Assembly: GCA_964531165.1 (NCBI GenBank)
Contig: CAZHEA010000001.1
Coordinates: forward strand, 71,059-135,058
DNA from: SZUA-229 sp964531165
GTDB taxonomy: Bacteria; Pseudomonadota; Gammaproteobacteria; SZUA-229
Length of the DNA stretch: 64,000 nt
Direction of reading: 5' to 3'
Shown here: one piece after another, positions 8,974 to 18,336 of the stretch
How positions within the stretch are numbered: position 1 is the first letter of the stretch
How the letters are laid out: each line of letters starts with the position of its first letter
Translations under genes and position numbers: made by a program
The notes under the pieces: model-generated
Databases searched by the model: none
The model's input: only the letters and a program-made list of their open reading frames with translations
What the model was told of the DNA's origin: nothing

Positions 8974-9716
8974 TGCCCATATCCATCATTTTCAATCACT
9001 TTTTGAATAGCCGGGCTTTGTATGTATTGTAGGAATTCTCTAGCGGTTTGTAACTGTTTGCTTTGTTTCAAAATAACAACTGTCTGGTTTATCGGCTTAT
9101 GCATATAACTGTCGATTTCCCAATACATATCATCAATTACATATGACCGGGCAACCAGGCCTAATTCTGCTGCGCCGGATTGAACAAACTGCACGGTTTG
9201 CGAAATATTTTCTCCATATACCAGCTTTGATTTAAGCCCATCATACAACTCCATTTCTTTTAAAACTTCGATACTGGCTTTACCATAAGGTGCTGTTTTA
9301 GGATTTGCGATAGCCAGTTTTTTAAAGTCTTGCTTAATCAGCTGCTCTCTGAGTTGTTGTGAACTGTCCGCATCAGGCGTCCATAAAACCAGTCGGCCTA
9401 CGGCGTAGATCAATGATTTTTGACTGTCATCTATATCCTGTGTTCTAGCCTGTTTAATCAGCTTATCAGGGCGCACTTCATCTGCTGAAAAAAACACGTC
9501 GTAGGGAGCGCCTTGCATAATTTGAGCATACAATTTACCGGTAGAACCACGAATAATGGTTATTTTATTTTTTGTGATCGCCTCATAACTTTGTTTTATT
9601 TTAACTAATGTCGGATAAAAATTTGCTGCACTGGCAACACGTAATTCAACTGGCTTTTCTGTGCCATTACAAATTAAAGGCACTGACAATATTAGCAGCA
9701 GAAAAAATCTGCGCAT
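8970..9716 (-). CDS. modA: Molybdate-binding periplasmic protein ModA
   Basis: 248 residues with a signal peptide (FFLLLILSVPLICNG) and a type 2 periplasmic binding fold: ELRVASAANFYPTLVKI, RGSTGKLYAQIMQGAPYDVFFSAD, GAAELGLVARSYV. The Ser-Ala-Asn near the N-terminus and the GSTGKLY segment correspond to the oxyanion-binding loops of ModA. It delivers molybdate (possibly tungstate) to ModBC. The stop of the preceding lipoprotein gene is two bases upstream of the ATG. Confidence 0.9.
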   Translation of the reverse strand: MRRFFLLLILSVPLICNGTEKPVELRVASAANFYPTLVKIKQSYEAITKNKITIIRGSTGKLYAQIMQGAPYDVFFSADEVRPDKLIKQARTQDIDDSQKSLIYAVGRLVLWTPDADSSQQLREQLIKQDFKKLAIANPKTAPYGKASIEVLKEMELYDGLKSKLVYGENISQTVQFVQSGAAELGLVARSYVIDDMYWEIDSYMHKPINQTVVILKQSKQLQTAREFLQYIQSPAIQKVIENDGYGH

Positions 9717-9718
9717 AA

Positions 9719-10000
9719 TTAGTCGCCTATTTGCTCTATGTAGGTGCGCGAAATAGGCGTTTGCACATAACGTTTTTTACCATCAATATTTGTCCAGAAA
9801 TAATAATATCCTTTTTCAGGTTCGGCAGTAACTTTACTATTTTTTACAAACCATGTTTTTACATGTGATCCCTCTGCAAAAGTCACTTTATAATTGCCCT
9901 CTAACCAGGTAACGCCTAAGCGTGAAAATTTATTCTGTTGTTCTTCTGTACACGCCGATATTAAAATACCAAGCAGACTTATGATGATTATTTTTTTCAT
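9719..10000 (-). CDS. Small lipoprotein of unknown function
   Basis: 93 residues starting with a lipoprotein signal (IIIISLLGILISAC; lipobox LISAC, lipidation at Cys17). The mature part is rich in aromatic residues (VTWLEGNYKVTFAEG, KGYYYFWTNIDGKKRYVQTP) and looks like a small beta-sheet domain. I do not recognise the family. It lies two bases before modA and 13 bases after the 437-residue unknown gene, so it should share their transcript. Confidence 0.7.
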   Translation of the reverse strand: MKKIIIISLLGILISACTEEQQNKFSRLGVTWLEGNYKVTFAEGSHVKTWFVKNSKVTAEPEKGYYYFWTNIDGKKRYVQTPISRTYIEQIGD

Positions 10001-10013
10001 TAAATTATTCGCT

Positions 10014-11327
10014 TTATTGATAAATACTCAGATGTTTTATTCTTTCTAATATAATTTCTTCCATTTCAACATATTGCTCACTGCTTTTGAAGCCGCTATT
10101 TAAGTCAGTTCTGTAGATACCTTCTGCCAGCTTTTCAATAGATGGCATGTATTCAGTTTCTTCTTTAACAGTAGCAAGTCTGTATTGGATTTCACGTGCC
10201 TGATTTTCATTTTCAGTCGCATATTTTGCTAAGCGTATACCTGCATAATCAGCAGCTAAATCAACAAAACTAAAACCACTTCCGCCATCTGAATCATCTA
10301 TTTCCTTTTGTATGCCTATGGCTTTAGCCAGTTGCTTGTCTGCCACACTAACAATAGCAGCCGATACCATAAAATGTTGACTAACATCATGTCTCTTATG
10401 CAAATATATTTTTTGCATCTTTATACTGTATTTATTTTTTTTATCGTAATAATGACTTATGTTTTTATTGATTGCATAAGCTGCAAGCACAATGAACACA
10501 GCTTTATTTTCAACAATCGGATCACTCGACTTACTTCTTTCCAGCGCCCGTTCAAACATTGGCTTGAATAATTCAGAAATACTTGATTGTAATTCTAAAG
10601 CCTGGCTTGAATATGCCAATTGTGTTGTCTGTGCAATGAGTGCCTGCCTTAAATTCTCAGGTATTACCTGTGACTTTAACTGCGATTTTACTTTCTCAAT
10701 ATATTTTTTATTAAAACGATAATTCATTGTCAGCTTACGTGGCGAAAAACTAATTGTTTTTATCGATTCTGTAACCAGCTTATAATTAAAAAACTCACTT
10801 AATAATTTTTCATGGATATAATTAGCTAAATGTTTTGCGACATAGTCCGGAAGTTTTATTTCACCTATAGTGAAAGACTGCAGATTAAACGTGTATTTAT
10901 CTTCGTCGGTGATGGCAATAAAGCTGGCCGATATATTTATAAATTTTTGTTCGGATATCTCCGGCAGACTGATACTCAGCTTAATATCAGCCTGATTCTG
11001 TAATAAAGTCACATGACTGTAAACTTGTCTTTTTGAAACCGCTACACTTCTTACTGCCATTTTTTGCACGATAAAACCCACTAACAAATTAAGATCCTGC
11101 TGACTTATCTGCGATTTAATCAATCGGCCGGCGTTAATTTTTTCAGGATTATTGTCACGGATAAAACGCTCTATACGCGTGACTTCGATCTGACTGATTT
11201 TTGCAGACTGATTCACTAGCGCTTTATCTTCCAGACTATATGACGCTAATACACCCAGCATAATGCCGACAATAAACACACCTAGTATAAGGCGTATCAA
11301 AGGGCGCTTGTATAAGGGTTTTTTCAT
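10014..11327 (-). CDS. Membrane-anchored protein of unknown function
   Basis: 437 residues with one N-terminal transmembrane anchor (LIRLILGVFIVGIMLGVLASY) and a large periplasmic domain. No domain is recognised. The first part has alternating beta-like segments (ADIKLSISLPEI, INISASFIAITDEDKYTFNL) and the second part is helical. The segment GFSFVDLAADYAGIRLAKYA near residue 350 is the most distinctive, and resembles segments of secreted proteins of unknown function in other gammaproteobacteria (family recall, not checked). It is the first gene of the - strand run that continues into the mod genes and is divergent from uvrD. Confidence 0.65.
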   Translation of the reverse strand: MKKPLYKRPLIRLILGVFIVGIMLGVLASYSLEDKALVNQSAKISQIEVTRIERFIRDNNPEKINAGRLIKSQISQQDLNLLVGFIVQKMAVRSVAVSKRQVYSHVTLLQNQADIKLSISLPEISEQKFINISASFIAITDEDKYTFNLQSFTIGEIKLPDYVAKHLANYIHEKLLSEFFNYKLVTESIKTISFSPRKLTMNYRFNKKYIEKVKSQLKSQVIPENLRQALIAQTTQLAYSSQALELQSSISELFKPMFERALERSKSSDPIVENKAVFIVLAAYAINKNISHYYDKKNKYSIKMQKIYLHKRHDVSQHFMVSAAIVSVADKQLAKAIGIQKEIDDSDGGSGFSFVDLAADYAGIRLAKYATENENQAREIQYRLATVKEETEYMPSIEKLAEGIYRTDLNSGFKSSEQYVEMEEIILERIKHLSIYQ

Positions 11328-11440
11328 TTATTCTATATCCATTTAGTGAGTGCGCACTATAGCATGTTCATGTACGCGACTATTTAGGAATTTCATCGCC
11401 TGCGCTAACTGCTTTTGTTAAGCTTCTTACGCGTAGCGTG

Positions 11441-11469
11441 TTCATCAATGCCATACACTAGGTTACAAT
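11441..11469 (+). promoter_or_regulatory. Candidate sigma70 promoter of uvrD
   Basis: TTCATC at 11441-11446 and TACAAT at 11464-11469 with a 17-base spacer. The start of transcription would fall at about 11475-11478, almost on the uvrD ATG at 11478. No Shine-Dalgarno sequence precedes that ATG, so a leaderless message is possible. Confidence 0.45.
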
Positions 11470-11477
11470 GCTCCACC

Positions 11478-13670
11478 ATGGATGTATCACATATATTAGA
11501 CGACTTAAATGATGCTCAGCGCGAAGCAGTCACCGCACCTCCGGGACCGATGCTCATACTCGCGGGTGCCGGCAGCGGCAAAACGCGCGTACTGGTTCAC
11601 CGCATGGCATGGCTGATCCAGGTTGAAGAGGTTTCACCTTTTAGCATCATGGCGGTTACCTTTACCAATAAAGCCGCCGCTGAAATGCGCAACCGCGTTG
11701 AGCACCTACAGGGCGTTTCTCCTAATGGCATGTGGGTAGGCACCTTTCACGGCATTGCCCATCGTCTGCTACGTGCTCACTGGAAAGAAGCCGCACTGCC
11801 ACAACAATTTCAAATCCTTGATTCTGATGATCAGTACCGCATGATCCGCCGAGTACTCAAGTCATTAGAGCTGGATGAGGCTCGCTGGGTTCCCCGCCAG
11901 ATTCAGGGATTTATCAATGCCCGCAAAGATGAAGGTCTGCGCCCCCAGCATGTCGATGCTGGCGCTGACCCGATTCGCCAGCAACTGGTTGCTATTTATA
12001 CAGCTTATGAGGCGGCCTGTAGGCGCGCGGGCGTTATCGACTTTGCCGAACTACTGTTGCGCAGCCTTGAATTAATTCGTGATAATGCCGAGCTTCATAA
12101 GCATTATCGCAACCGTTTTCAGCATATTTTAGTTGATGAGTTTCAGGACACCAATGAAATACAGTATGCCTGGATCAAACTCCTGTCCGCCGATAAAAAT
12201 GCCCGCGGCGCCCAGTTATTCGTTGTTGGTGATGATGATCAGGCCATTTATGGCTGGCGCGGTGCCAAAGTAGAAAACATACTCAGCTTTACCCACTCCA
12301 ACCCCAATACGCTAATTATCAAGCTTGAGCAAAACTATCGCTCAACCGGCAACATTCTTAACGCTGCCAACGGGCTCATCGCCCATAATGATGAGCGTAT
12401 GGGCAAAAGCCTGTGGACAGATGGTGATGACGGCAACCCAATTCAACTTTATGCGGCTTTCAACGAACAGGAAGAAGCACGCTATGTAATTGACCGAATC
12501 ACTGAACACGTCTCCAACGGCAACGCACGTGCCGATATCGCCATACTCTATCGCTCCAATGCCCAGTCGCGAGTATTTGAAGAACAACTGATGATGCAGG
12601 GCATACCTTACCGGGTTTACGGCGGGCTGCGCTTTTTCGAACGGGCTGAAATTCGTGATGCATTAAACTATCTACGCCTGATTAATAATCGCACCGACGA
12701 CCCAGCCTTTGAACGGGTGGTAAATCAGCCAACCCGCGGCATTGGCAATAAAACTGTTGATACTATTCGCGAGGCCGCCCGCCTGGCTGATGTTTCCATG
12801 TGGCAGGCTAGTGAGACATTAATCACTAATAACACGCTAACGGCACGTGCCAGCAATGCGCTCAAAGGCTTTATCCAGCTCATTACAAAACTCGATGAGG
12901 ACACCCGTGATGTAGAATTACATGAACAATTTGAACACGTTATTCACGCATCCGGCCTGATCGAACATTACAGCAAGGAAAAGGGTGAAAAAGCCGAGGC
13001 CCGGGTTGAAAACCTTGAGGAGCTGGTAAGTGCTGCCAAAGGCTATGAGTACGAACAGGACGATGAAGCGCCACTCGACCGGCTCACCGCCTTCCTTACC
13101 CATGCTGCTCTTGAAGCCGGTGAAGGTCAGGCCGAAGCCTGGGAGGATTGTGTACAACTAATGACTCTGCACAGTGCCAAGGGCCTTGAATTTCCACTGG
13201 TATTTATGGTCGGTATGGAAGAGGGTCTATTCCCCCATGCCCGCAGCGTCGAAGAAGAGGGCCGGTTACAGGAAGAGCGTCGTCTGTGTTACGTTGGCAT
13301 CACCCGTGCTCGCGAGCAGCTGGTGTTAAGTTATGCAGAGCAACGCCGCTTATATGGCAAAGAAATGTATCCCATGCCTTCGAGCTTTATCGGTCAAATA
13401 CCTGCTCAATTTATAGAGGAAATTCGACCCAAAACTCACTATAACGCTCCTGCAACCGCTAGTTATGGTTCACGCTCTTCCTACCGTTATGCACAACAGG
13501 ATAATGAATCCGGCCTAAGCATCGGACAACGAGTAACCCATAAAAAATTTGGTGAAGGCTTTGTGTTAAATTACGAGGGCTCTGGAAAAAGCGCACGGGT
13601 AGAAGTCAATTTTGATCAGGTGGGGAGCAAATGGCTGGTTTTAAGTTATGCTAATTTACAAATAGTTTAG
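11478..13670 (+). CDS. uvrD: DNA helicase II UvrD
   Basis: SF1A 3'-5' helicase of nucleotide excision and mismatch repair. Motifs: AGAGSGKT (Walker A), TFTNKAAAEMR, DEFQDTN (Walker B), DDDQAIYGWRGA, QNYRST, LMTLHSAKGLEFPLVF, and YVGITRAREQL. The C-terminal KFGEGFVLNYEG segment is the Tudor-like RNA polymerase-binding domain. The reading frame is open from 11415, but E. coli UvrD begins MDVSYLLDSLN, and the corresponding MDVSHILDDLN here starts at 11478, giving 730 residues, the usual length. It stands alone, divergent from the mod operon. Confidence 0.95.
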   Translation: MDVSHILDDLNDAQREAVTAPPGPMLILAGAGSGKTRVLVHRMAWLIQVEEVSPFSIMAVTFTNKAAAEMRNRVEHLQGVSPNGMWVGTFHGIAHRLLRAHWKEAALPQQFQILDSDDQYRMIRRVLKSLELDEARWVPRQIQGFINARKDEGLRPQHVDAGADPIRQQLVAIYTAYEAACRRAGVIDFAELLLRSLELIRDNAELHKHYRNRFQHILVDEFQDTNEIQYAWIKLLSADKNARGAQLFVVGDDDQAIYGWRGAKVENILSFTHSNPNTLIIKLEQNYRSTGNILNAANGLIAHNDERMGKSLWTDGDDGNPIQLYAAFNEQEEARYVIDRITEHVSNGNARADIAILYRSNAQSRVFEEQLMMQGIPYRVYGGLRFFERAEIRDALNYLRLINNRTDDPAFERVVNQPTRGIGNKTVDTIREAARLADVSMWQASETLITNNTLTARASNALKGFIQLITKLDEDTRDVELHEQFEHVIHASGLIEHYSKEKGEKAEARVENLEELVSAAKGYEYEQDDEAPLDRLTAFLTHAALEAGEGQAEAWEDCVQLMTLHSAKGLEFPLVFMVGMEEGLFPHARSVEEEGRLQEERRLCYVGITRAREQLVLSYAEQRRLYGKEMYPMPSSFIGQIPAQFIEEIRPKTHYNAPATASYGSRSSYRYAQQDNESGLSIGQRVTHKKFGEGFVLNYEGSGKSARVEVNFDQVGSKWLVLSYANLQIV

Positions 13671-13721
13671 GCTCTAAAGATACTAATGAAATTAAAAATA
13701 ATAATGCATAAAAACAATTAA

Positions 13722-16700
13722 ATGAAACAGGCTAAAGATCAGGAACTCATCAATTTATTTGTCTCTGCAGCTGCGCTGTTGCTCGGACTGGTATGGATGT
13801 TTTTCGGTAATAATATTATCAGCTTTTTATTACCACCGGAAAATCAGCACATATTTTATTATTTTTTTAGTGGCGTTATTTTTTCACTTGCATTTGTCGG
13901 GCTCTATGGATTCATTCATACCGTTCTTTATTTTACCGAGTTTATAGTCAGCACTGATAATCTTGACAATCAACTTTATGAAAATTTGTTATCCCACGAA
14001 CTTGAAGGGGTATTTTTAAAGAATAGACGTGGGATTTATAAAAAAATCAGCCCAATTGCCAAACAGGTATTAAAGCTTAAAAATAAACAGGTTATTGGCC
14101 ACACAGATATAGATCTTCACAAACATGCCACCGCTAACAAAATTCTTCATGAGGACCAACGCGTACTCGACTTTGGCGAAACCATCGTCTGGGAAACCAC
14201 CAATATTACATCACAGGGTGAAGAGGCGTATCTATGCAAAAAGTTCCCCTGCCGTGACAAGAAAAATAAAATCACCGGCATCGTTGGTATTTGCAAAAAC
14301 ATAACGCCTTTAAAAAACTTTCAAAACACTAACGGCCAAATGGAGGACCGTTATCGTAATTTATTCAATAAATTACCCTATCCGGTACTGGTGCTTGATG
14401 CAACCAACCTGTTGCCATTTACTTTTAATAGCGCAATGAACAAGCTTCTGGGGTACGAAAAAGAAGAGTTCTCTCGCATGCGTATGAGCCTGCATATAGA
14501 TGCCGACAAGTTAAATGAATTTAGAAACAGTATCTCCGAATTAAACTTTGCTCATGGCGGTGAATTTGAAACTCAGCTAATTACCAAAAATAGAGACACC
14601 CTCAATATCTCCGGTTATGCTCAGGAAATCATCATTGACGATAAAGCTTACCTTCACATGATGTTGTATGACAATACCGAAACCAAACGCTCAACTGATA
14701 TACTCATCAGCTCAGAATTAAAATACCGTTCATTATTCGAACATGCAAATGATGCCATTATTGTTGTCTCTACTAAATCACTTAATATAATTGACGCTAA
14801 TGAAATTGCCATTAGCTTATTAGGCTATGTACGTGATGATTTATTATTAATGTCAATATACGACCTTGACTCAAGAGCAAATCACACTCTAACGCAGGAA
14901 AAAATTGCCGATCTCGAAATTTATAATCATGCACTTTACGAGCAGGAAATTCGTAACCGTAAAGGCGAGAAAAAAACCGTTGAAATTAATGCACATAAAC
15001 TAAATTACGGTAATGAAGATGTTTACCAGTTTGTAATACGAAACATCAGTCAGCGAAAAAAAACCGAAGCTGCGCTTAAAACATCAGAAAGCCGCTATCG
15101 TCAGATGTTTGAGTCAAACATGGCAATCAAGCTGGTTATTGACCCGGAAAATTTTCGTATCGAAGATGCCAATCCGGCGGCAGCCGAATTTTATGGCTAT
15201 GCTATTGAAGAGCTCAAGGGCATGAATTTGGCACAAATTAATATACTTTCACGCAGTAAACTCAACACTTTAATTTTACAAACTCGCGAGCAAAATCTAG
15301 GATTTTATAGTTGCCCCCATCGTTTATCTAACGGTGAGATTCGCTTTGTTGAAGTACGTGACGGACCGATGGAAATAGAAGGACGCCAATTATTCTACTC
15401 TATTATTTATGATGTAACCGCCAGTAAAGAAGCTGAAAACCAGGTTTTAGTTGCATCTAAAATGTTTGACTACTCTACCGATGCAGTCATGCTAATTAAT
15501 GACAAAAACAAGGTTGTCTCTGTAAACTATGCCTTCACTCAAATTACCGGCTATCAACAATCTGAAATTCAAAATGAATCACCAGAGGTAATTTTAGCTT
15601 CACCCGAAACACAATTATTAAATACAACCGTACTTGAATCCATTGATCAGGGCGGACAATGGAAAGGTGAAATATGGCATCGTTTAAAAGACGGGCAGAG
15701 CCGGCCACTTAACGCCAGCATTAATAGCATACGCAACACTAACACCAATGTTTCCAGCTATGTTGTCATGCTGGCACCGCGTCATACACAAATGCCTGAG
15801 CAGCAAAGTAATATTCATTTTGTCGAGCTAACCGAGCTGCCCAATAAATCATTATTTATAGACCGCTTAAAAAACGCCATTGATCGTGCTCAACGCAATA
15901 AAAATAAGCTCGGAATTATTCTAATTGATTTCAGAAATTTCTCTGATATAAATATGATTCATGGCTACGATCTGGGAGATAAACTTCTAAAAGCCATTTC
16001 TAAAAGGCTTAAATATAACACTCGGGATAGTGACACAATTGGTCATTTTTCATCTGATGATTTTGCCGTGCTAATAGAAGACTTAAGCGACATACAACAG
16101 ATGGGAATAGTGGCGCAGAAACTACTGTCAACTCTATCTGAAGCATATCAGACACCAGATCAATCCATAGATATTAATGTTTCAATGGGTATCAGTATTT
16201 TTCCAGACGATGACACCAGTGCTGACCAATTAATTTCAAAAGCCCATGTCGCATTACAGTCCGCACAAAAATTTAACGGTAATCATTTTGAACTAACCAG
16301 TTCAAGCATGAATAACAAAGCCAAAATGTGGTTACAAAAAGAAGCAGAACTTCACAAGGCATTACGCAATAATGAGTTCTTTTTAAGCTATATGCCACAA
16401 ATCAATACTAACAACAATAGCCTCGACTCAATAGAAGCACTGGTTCGATGGAATCACCCTGAACACGGCTGCCTGCTACCCATGCAATTTTTACCGGGTG
16501 CTGAAAAGTCAGGTTTTATTGGTGCAATAGCAACTAATGTTATTGATATGGGATTGCGACAATATCGCCTGTGGCTAGATAATAACTTATCCATTCCAAA
16601 ATTAAGTTTTAATATTTGCCTGTCTCAAATCGATACTGATCTAGCTGAAATACTATCTGAGAAATGCGATAAATATAATATCGATTACGCTAAAATTGGT

Positions 16701-17096
16701 CTGGAATTTTCTGAAAAAGAATTTTTAACCATTACCGAGAATCAACGAATTATTTTACAACAAATCCAACAGAATAATTTCAATATCTGCATAGATGACT
16801 TTGGCTCTGACAACACATCGCTTAATTGCTTATTACATTGCAGTGTAACAGAGATTAAAATCGATCCTATGTTTATTGATAAAACCCGTCAGTCCAAATC
16901 GGCACATAGCTTATTAAACGGTATTGTCGCACTCTGTAACACTCAGCATATTAACATTGTTGCTGAAGGCGTTGAAAATACCGACGATAAACTCTATGCG
17001 CAGGAGTTTAATATTAGTCATATGCAGGGGTACTTATTCAGTAAACCTCTTATTGCAGATGATGTTGCTGCTTATCTTAATAAACAGATTAACTAA
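13722..17096 (+). CDS. Membrane PAS-GGDEF-EAL cyclic-di-GMP protein with degenerate GGDEF
   Basis: 1124 residues. Two N-terminal transmembrane helices (LFVSAAALLLGLVWMFFG; FFSGVIFSLAFVGLYGFIHTV) precede about five PAS domains (roughly 85-690), then a GGDEF domain (about 700-860) and a C-terminal EAL domain (about 880-1120). The GGDEF signature is SSDDF near residue 775, so diguanylate cyclase activity is unlikely. The EAL domain keeps EALVRWNHP, FNICLSQ, the Glu in LEFSEKEF, DDFGS, Lys in EIKID, AEGVE and QGYLFSKP, so phosphodiesterase activity is plausible. It probably lowers cyclic-di-GMP in response to signals sensed by the PAS array. It is followed 34 bases later by a TRAP binding-protein gene on the same strand. 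Confidence 0.9.
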   Translation: MKQAKDQELINLFVSAAALLLGLVWMFFGNNIISFLLPPENQHIFYYFFSGVIFSLAFVGLYGFIHTVLYFTEFIVSTDNLDNQLYENLLSHELEGVFLKNRRGIYKKISPIAKQVLKLKNKQVIGHTDIDLHKHATANKILHEDQRVLDFGETIVWETTNITSQGEEAYLCKKFPCRDKKNKITGIVGICKNITPLKNFQNTNGQMEDRYRNLFNKLPYPVLVLDATNLLPFTFNSAMNKLLGYEKEEFSRMRMSLHIDADKLNEFRNSISELNFAHGGEFETQLITKNRDTLNISGYAQEIIIDDKAYLHMMLYDNTETKRSTDILISSELKYRSLFEHANDAIIVVSTKSLNIIDANEIAISLLGYVRDDLLLMSIYDLDSRANHTLTQEKIADLEIYNHALYEQEIRNRKGEKKTVEINAHKLNYGNEDVYQFVIRNISQRKKTEAALKTSESRYRQMFESNMAIKLVIDPENFRIEDANPAAAEFYGYAIEELKGMNLAQINILSRSKLNTLILQTREQNLGFYSCPHRLSNGEIRFVEVRDGPMEIEGRQLFYSIIYDVTASKEAENQVLVASKMFDYSTDAVMLINDKNKVVSVNYAFTQITGYQQSEIQNESPEVILASPETQLLNTTVLESIDQGGQWKGEIWHRLKDGQSRPLNASINSIRNTNTNVSSYVVMLAPRHTQMPEQQSNIHFVELTELPNKSLFIDRLKNAIDRAQRNKNKLGIILIDFRNFSDINMIHGYDLGDKLLKAISKRLKYNTRDSDTIGHFSSDDFAVLIEDLSDIQQMGIVAQKLLSTLSEAYQTPDQSIDINVSMGISIFPDDDTSADQLISKAHVALQSAQKFNGNHFELTSSSMNNKAKMWLQKEAELHKALRNNEFFLSYMPQINTNNNSLDSIEALVRWNHPEHGCLLPMQFLPGAEKSGFIGAIATNVIDMGLRQYRLWLDNNLSIPKLSFNICLSQIDTDLAEILSEKCDKYNIDYAKIGLEFSEKEFLTITENQRIILQQIQQNNFNICIDDFGSDNTSLNCLLHCSVTEIKIDPMFIDKTRQSKSAHSLLNGIVALCNTQHINIVAEGVENTDDKLYAQEFNISHMQGYLFSKPLIADDVAAYLNKQIN

Positions 17097-17130
17097 GCCA
17101 AATTTTCAATAATCCGGAATATATAAAACC

Positions 17131-18204
17131 ATGAAACGAAGACACTTTATAAAAGCCGCAGCTAGTAGTGGGATTTTAGCTACCACCACATTAACTAATG
17201 CGAGTGCCAGTACAACTAAAACCATAAAGTGGAAAATGGTTACCACCTGGCCAAAAAACTTCCCGGGGCTCGGCACCGGCGCAAACAATCTCGCAAAATT
17301 AATTACCGAAATGTCAGGCGGACGTTTAAAGGTAAAAGTCTATGGCGCAAAAGAATTAGTACCCGCGTTTGAAGTATTTGATGCCGTTTCACGGGGTACC
17401 GCTCAAATGGGTCACGGTGCAGCATATTACTGGAAGGGCAAAACACAGGCATCACAATTTTTTGCAGCCGTACCCTTTGGTTTAACGGCACAGGAAATGA
17501 ATGGCTGGCTGTATCACGGCGGCGGCATGGAGCTGTGGCGCGAGACCTACGAGTCTTTTGGTTTAATTCCCGCCGCTACCGGCAATACCGGTGTACAAAT
17601 GGCCGGCTGGTTTAATAAAGAAATCAAAACTATCAATGATCTAAAGGGTTTAAAAATGCGCATTCCCGGTCTTGGTGGTGAAGTCTTAAAACGCGCTGGA
17701 GGTATACCGGTAAACTTACCTGGAGGTGAAATATTTACTTCTTTAAAAACCGGTGTTATTGACGCAACCGAATGGGTTGGCCCATATAATGATTTAGCCT
17801 TTGGCTTACACAAAGCCGCTAAATTTTATTATTACCCGGGCTGGCACGAACCCGGCACAACTCTTGAAGCTTTAATAAATAAAGATGCTTTTGAAAAACT
17901 ACCTGCTGATTTGCAAAGCATTGTATTAAATGCATGTAAGGTCGCCAATCTTGATATGATCAGTGAATACACGACACGCAATCAGCAAGCACTAGATACA
18001 CTGGTCAACAAGCATAAAGTTAAACTATTAAAGTTACCTGATGAAGTTTTAGCTAAGCTGCAAAGTTTATCGGATGAGGTTATCAGCGAAGTTGCAGAAA
18101 CCGACAAGATGAGTCAAAAAGTATTTAAGTCGTTTAAGGCGTATCGTGATCAGGTACAGAAATGGAGTGAAATTTCTGAACTGGCTTATCTAACATCGCG
18201 ATAA
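17131..18204 (+). CDS. TRAP transporter solute-binding protein (DctP family, TakP/FcbT1-like)
   Basis: 357 residues. N-terminal KRRHFIKAAASSG is a twin-arginine-type signal (RRxFxK), unusual beside Sec-exported P subunits but known in this subfamily. The mature part reads like the alpha-keto acid/mannitol/chloroaromatic branch of DctP proteins: WKMVTTWPKNFPGLG, KVYGAKELVPAFEVFDAV, IPGLGGEVLKRAGG, GVIDATEWVGPYND (conserved binding region with Glu-Trp), PGWHEPGTTLE. It captures a carboxylate-like solute for the QM permease, which is encoded convergently just downstream. The exact ligand is unknown. Confidence 0.88.
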   Translation: MKRRHFIKAAASSGILATTTLTNASASTTKTIKWKMVTTWPKNFPGLGTGANNLAKLITEMSGGRLKVKVYGAKELVPAFEVFDAVSRGTAQMGHGAAYYWKGKTQASQFFAAVPFGLTAQEMNGWLYHGGGMELWRETYESFGLIPAATGNTGVQMAGWFNKEIKTINDLKGLKMRIPGLGGEVLKRAGGIPVNLPGGEIFTSLKTGVIDATEWVGPYNDLAFGLHKAAKFYYYPGWHEPGTTLEALINKDAFEKLPADLQSIVLNACKVANLDMISEYTTRNQQALDTLVNKHKVKLLKLPDEVLAKLQSLSDEVISEVAETDKMSQKVFKSFKAYRDQVQKWSEISELAYLTSR

Positions 18205-18227
18205 ATTTTAATTAATCTATTAAAAAT

Positions 18228-18257
18228 GAGCCCACGTCTTTAGTGCGTGGAGTTAAT
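18228..18257. mobile_element. Possible orphan IS200/IS605-type end hairpin
   Basis: The gap between two convergent genes holds GAGCCCACGTCTTTAGTGCG followed by TGGAGTT: a small imperfect hairpin (CCACG at 18232-18236 with CGTGG at 18246-18250) flanked by AGC on the left and GAGT on the right. The AGCCC-stem-TTTA-stem-GGAG form is the usual look of IS200/IS605/IS1341 ends. No transposase or tnpB is nearby, so at most a remnant. It may instead be a weak terminator. Confidence 0.3.
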
Positions 18258-18336
18258 TATAGACTCTTCTTATAAGCTCCTGTCATTGTCGAATGCTTGT
18301 CTTAACAAACCAGCGGCCGGCCTGACTCACTTAAGT

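Noticed and set aside
11415..11477. Start of uvrD at 11415
   Set aside because: E. coli UvrD begins at the residue encoded at 11478, and the extra 21 residues have no counterpart.
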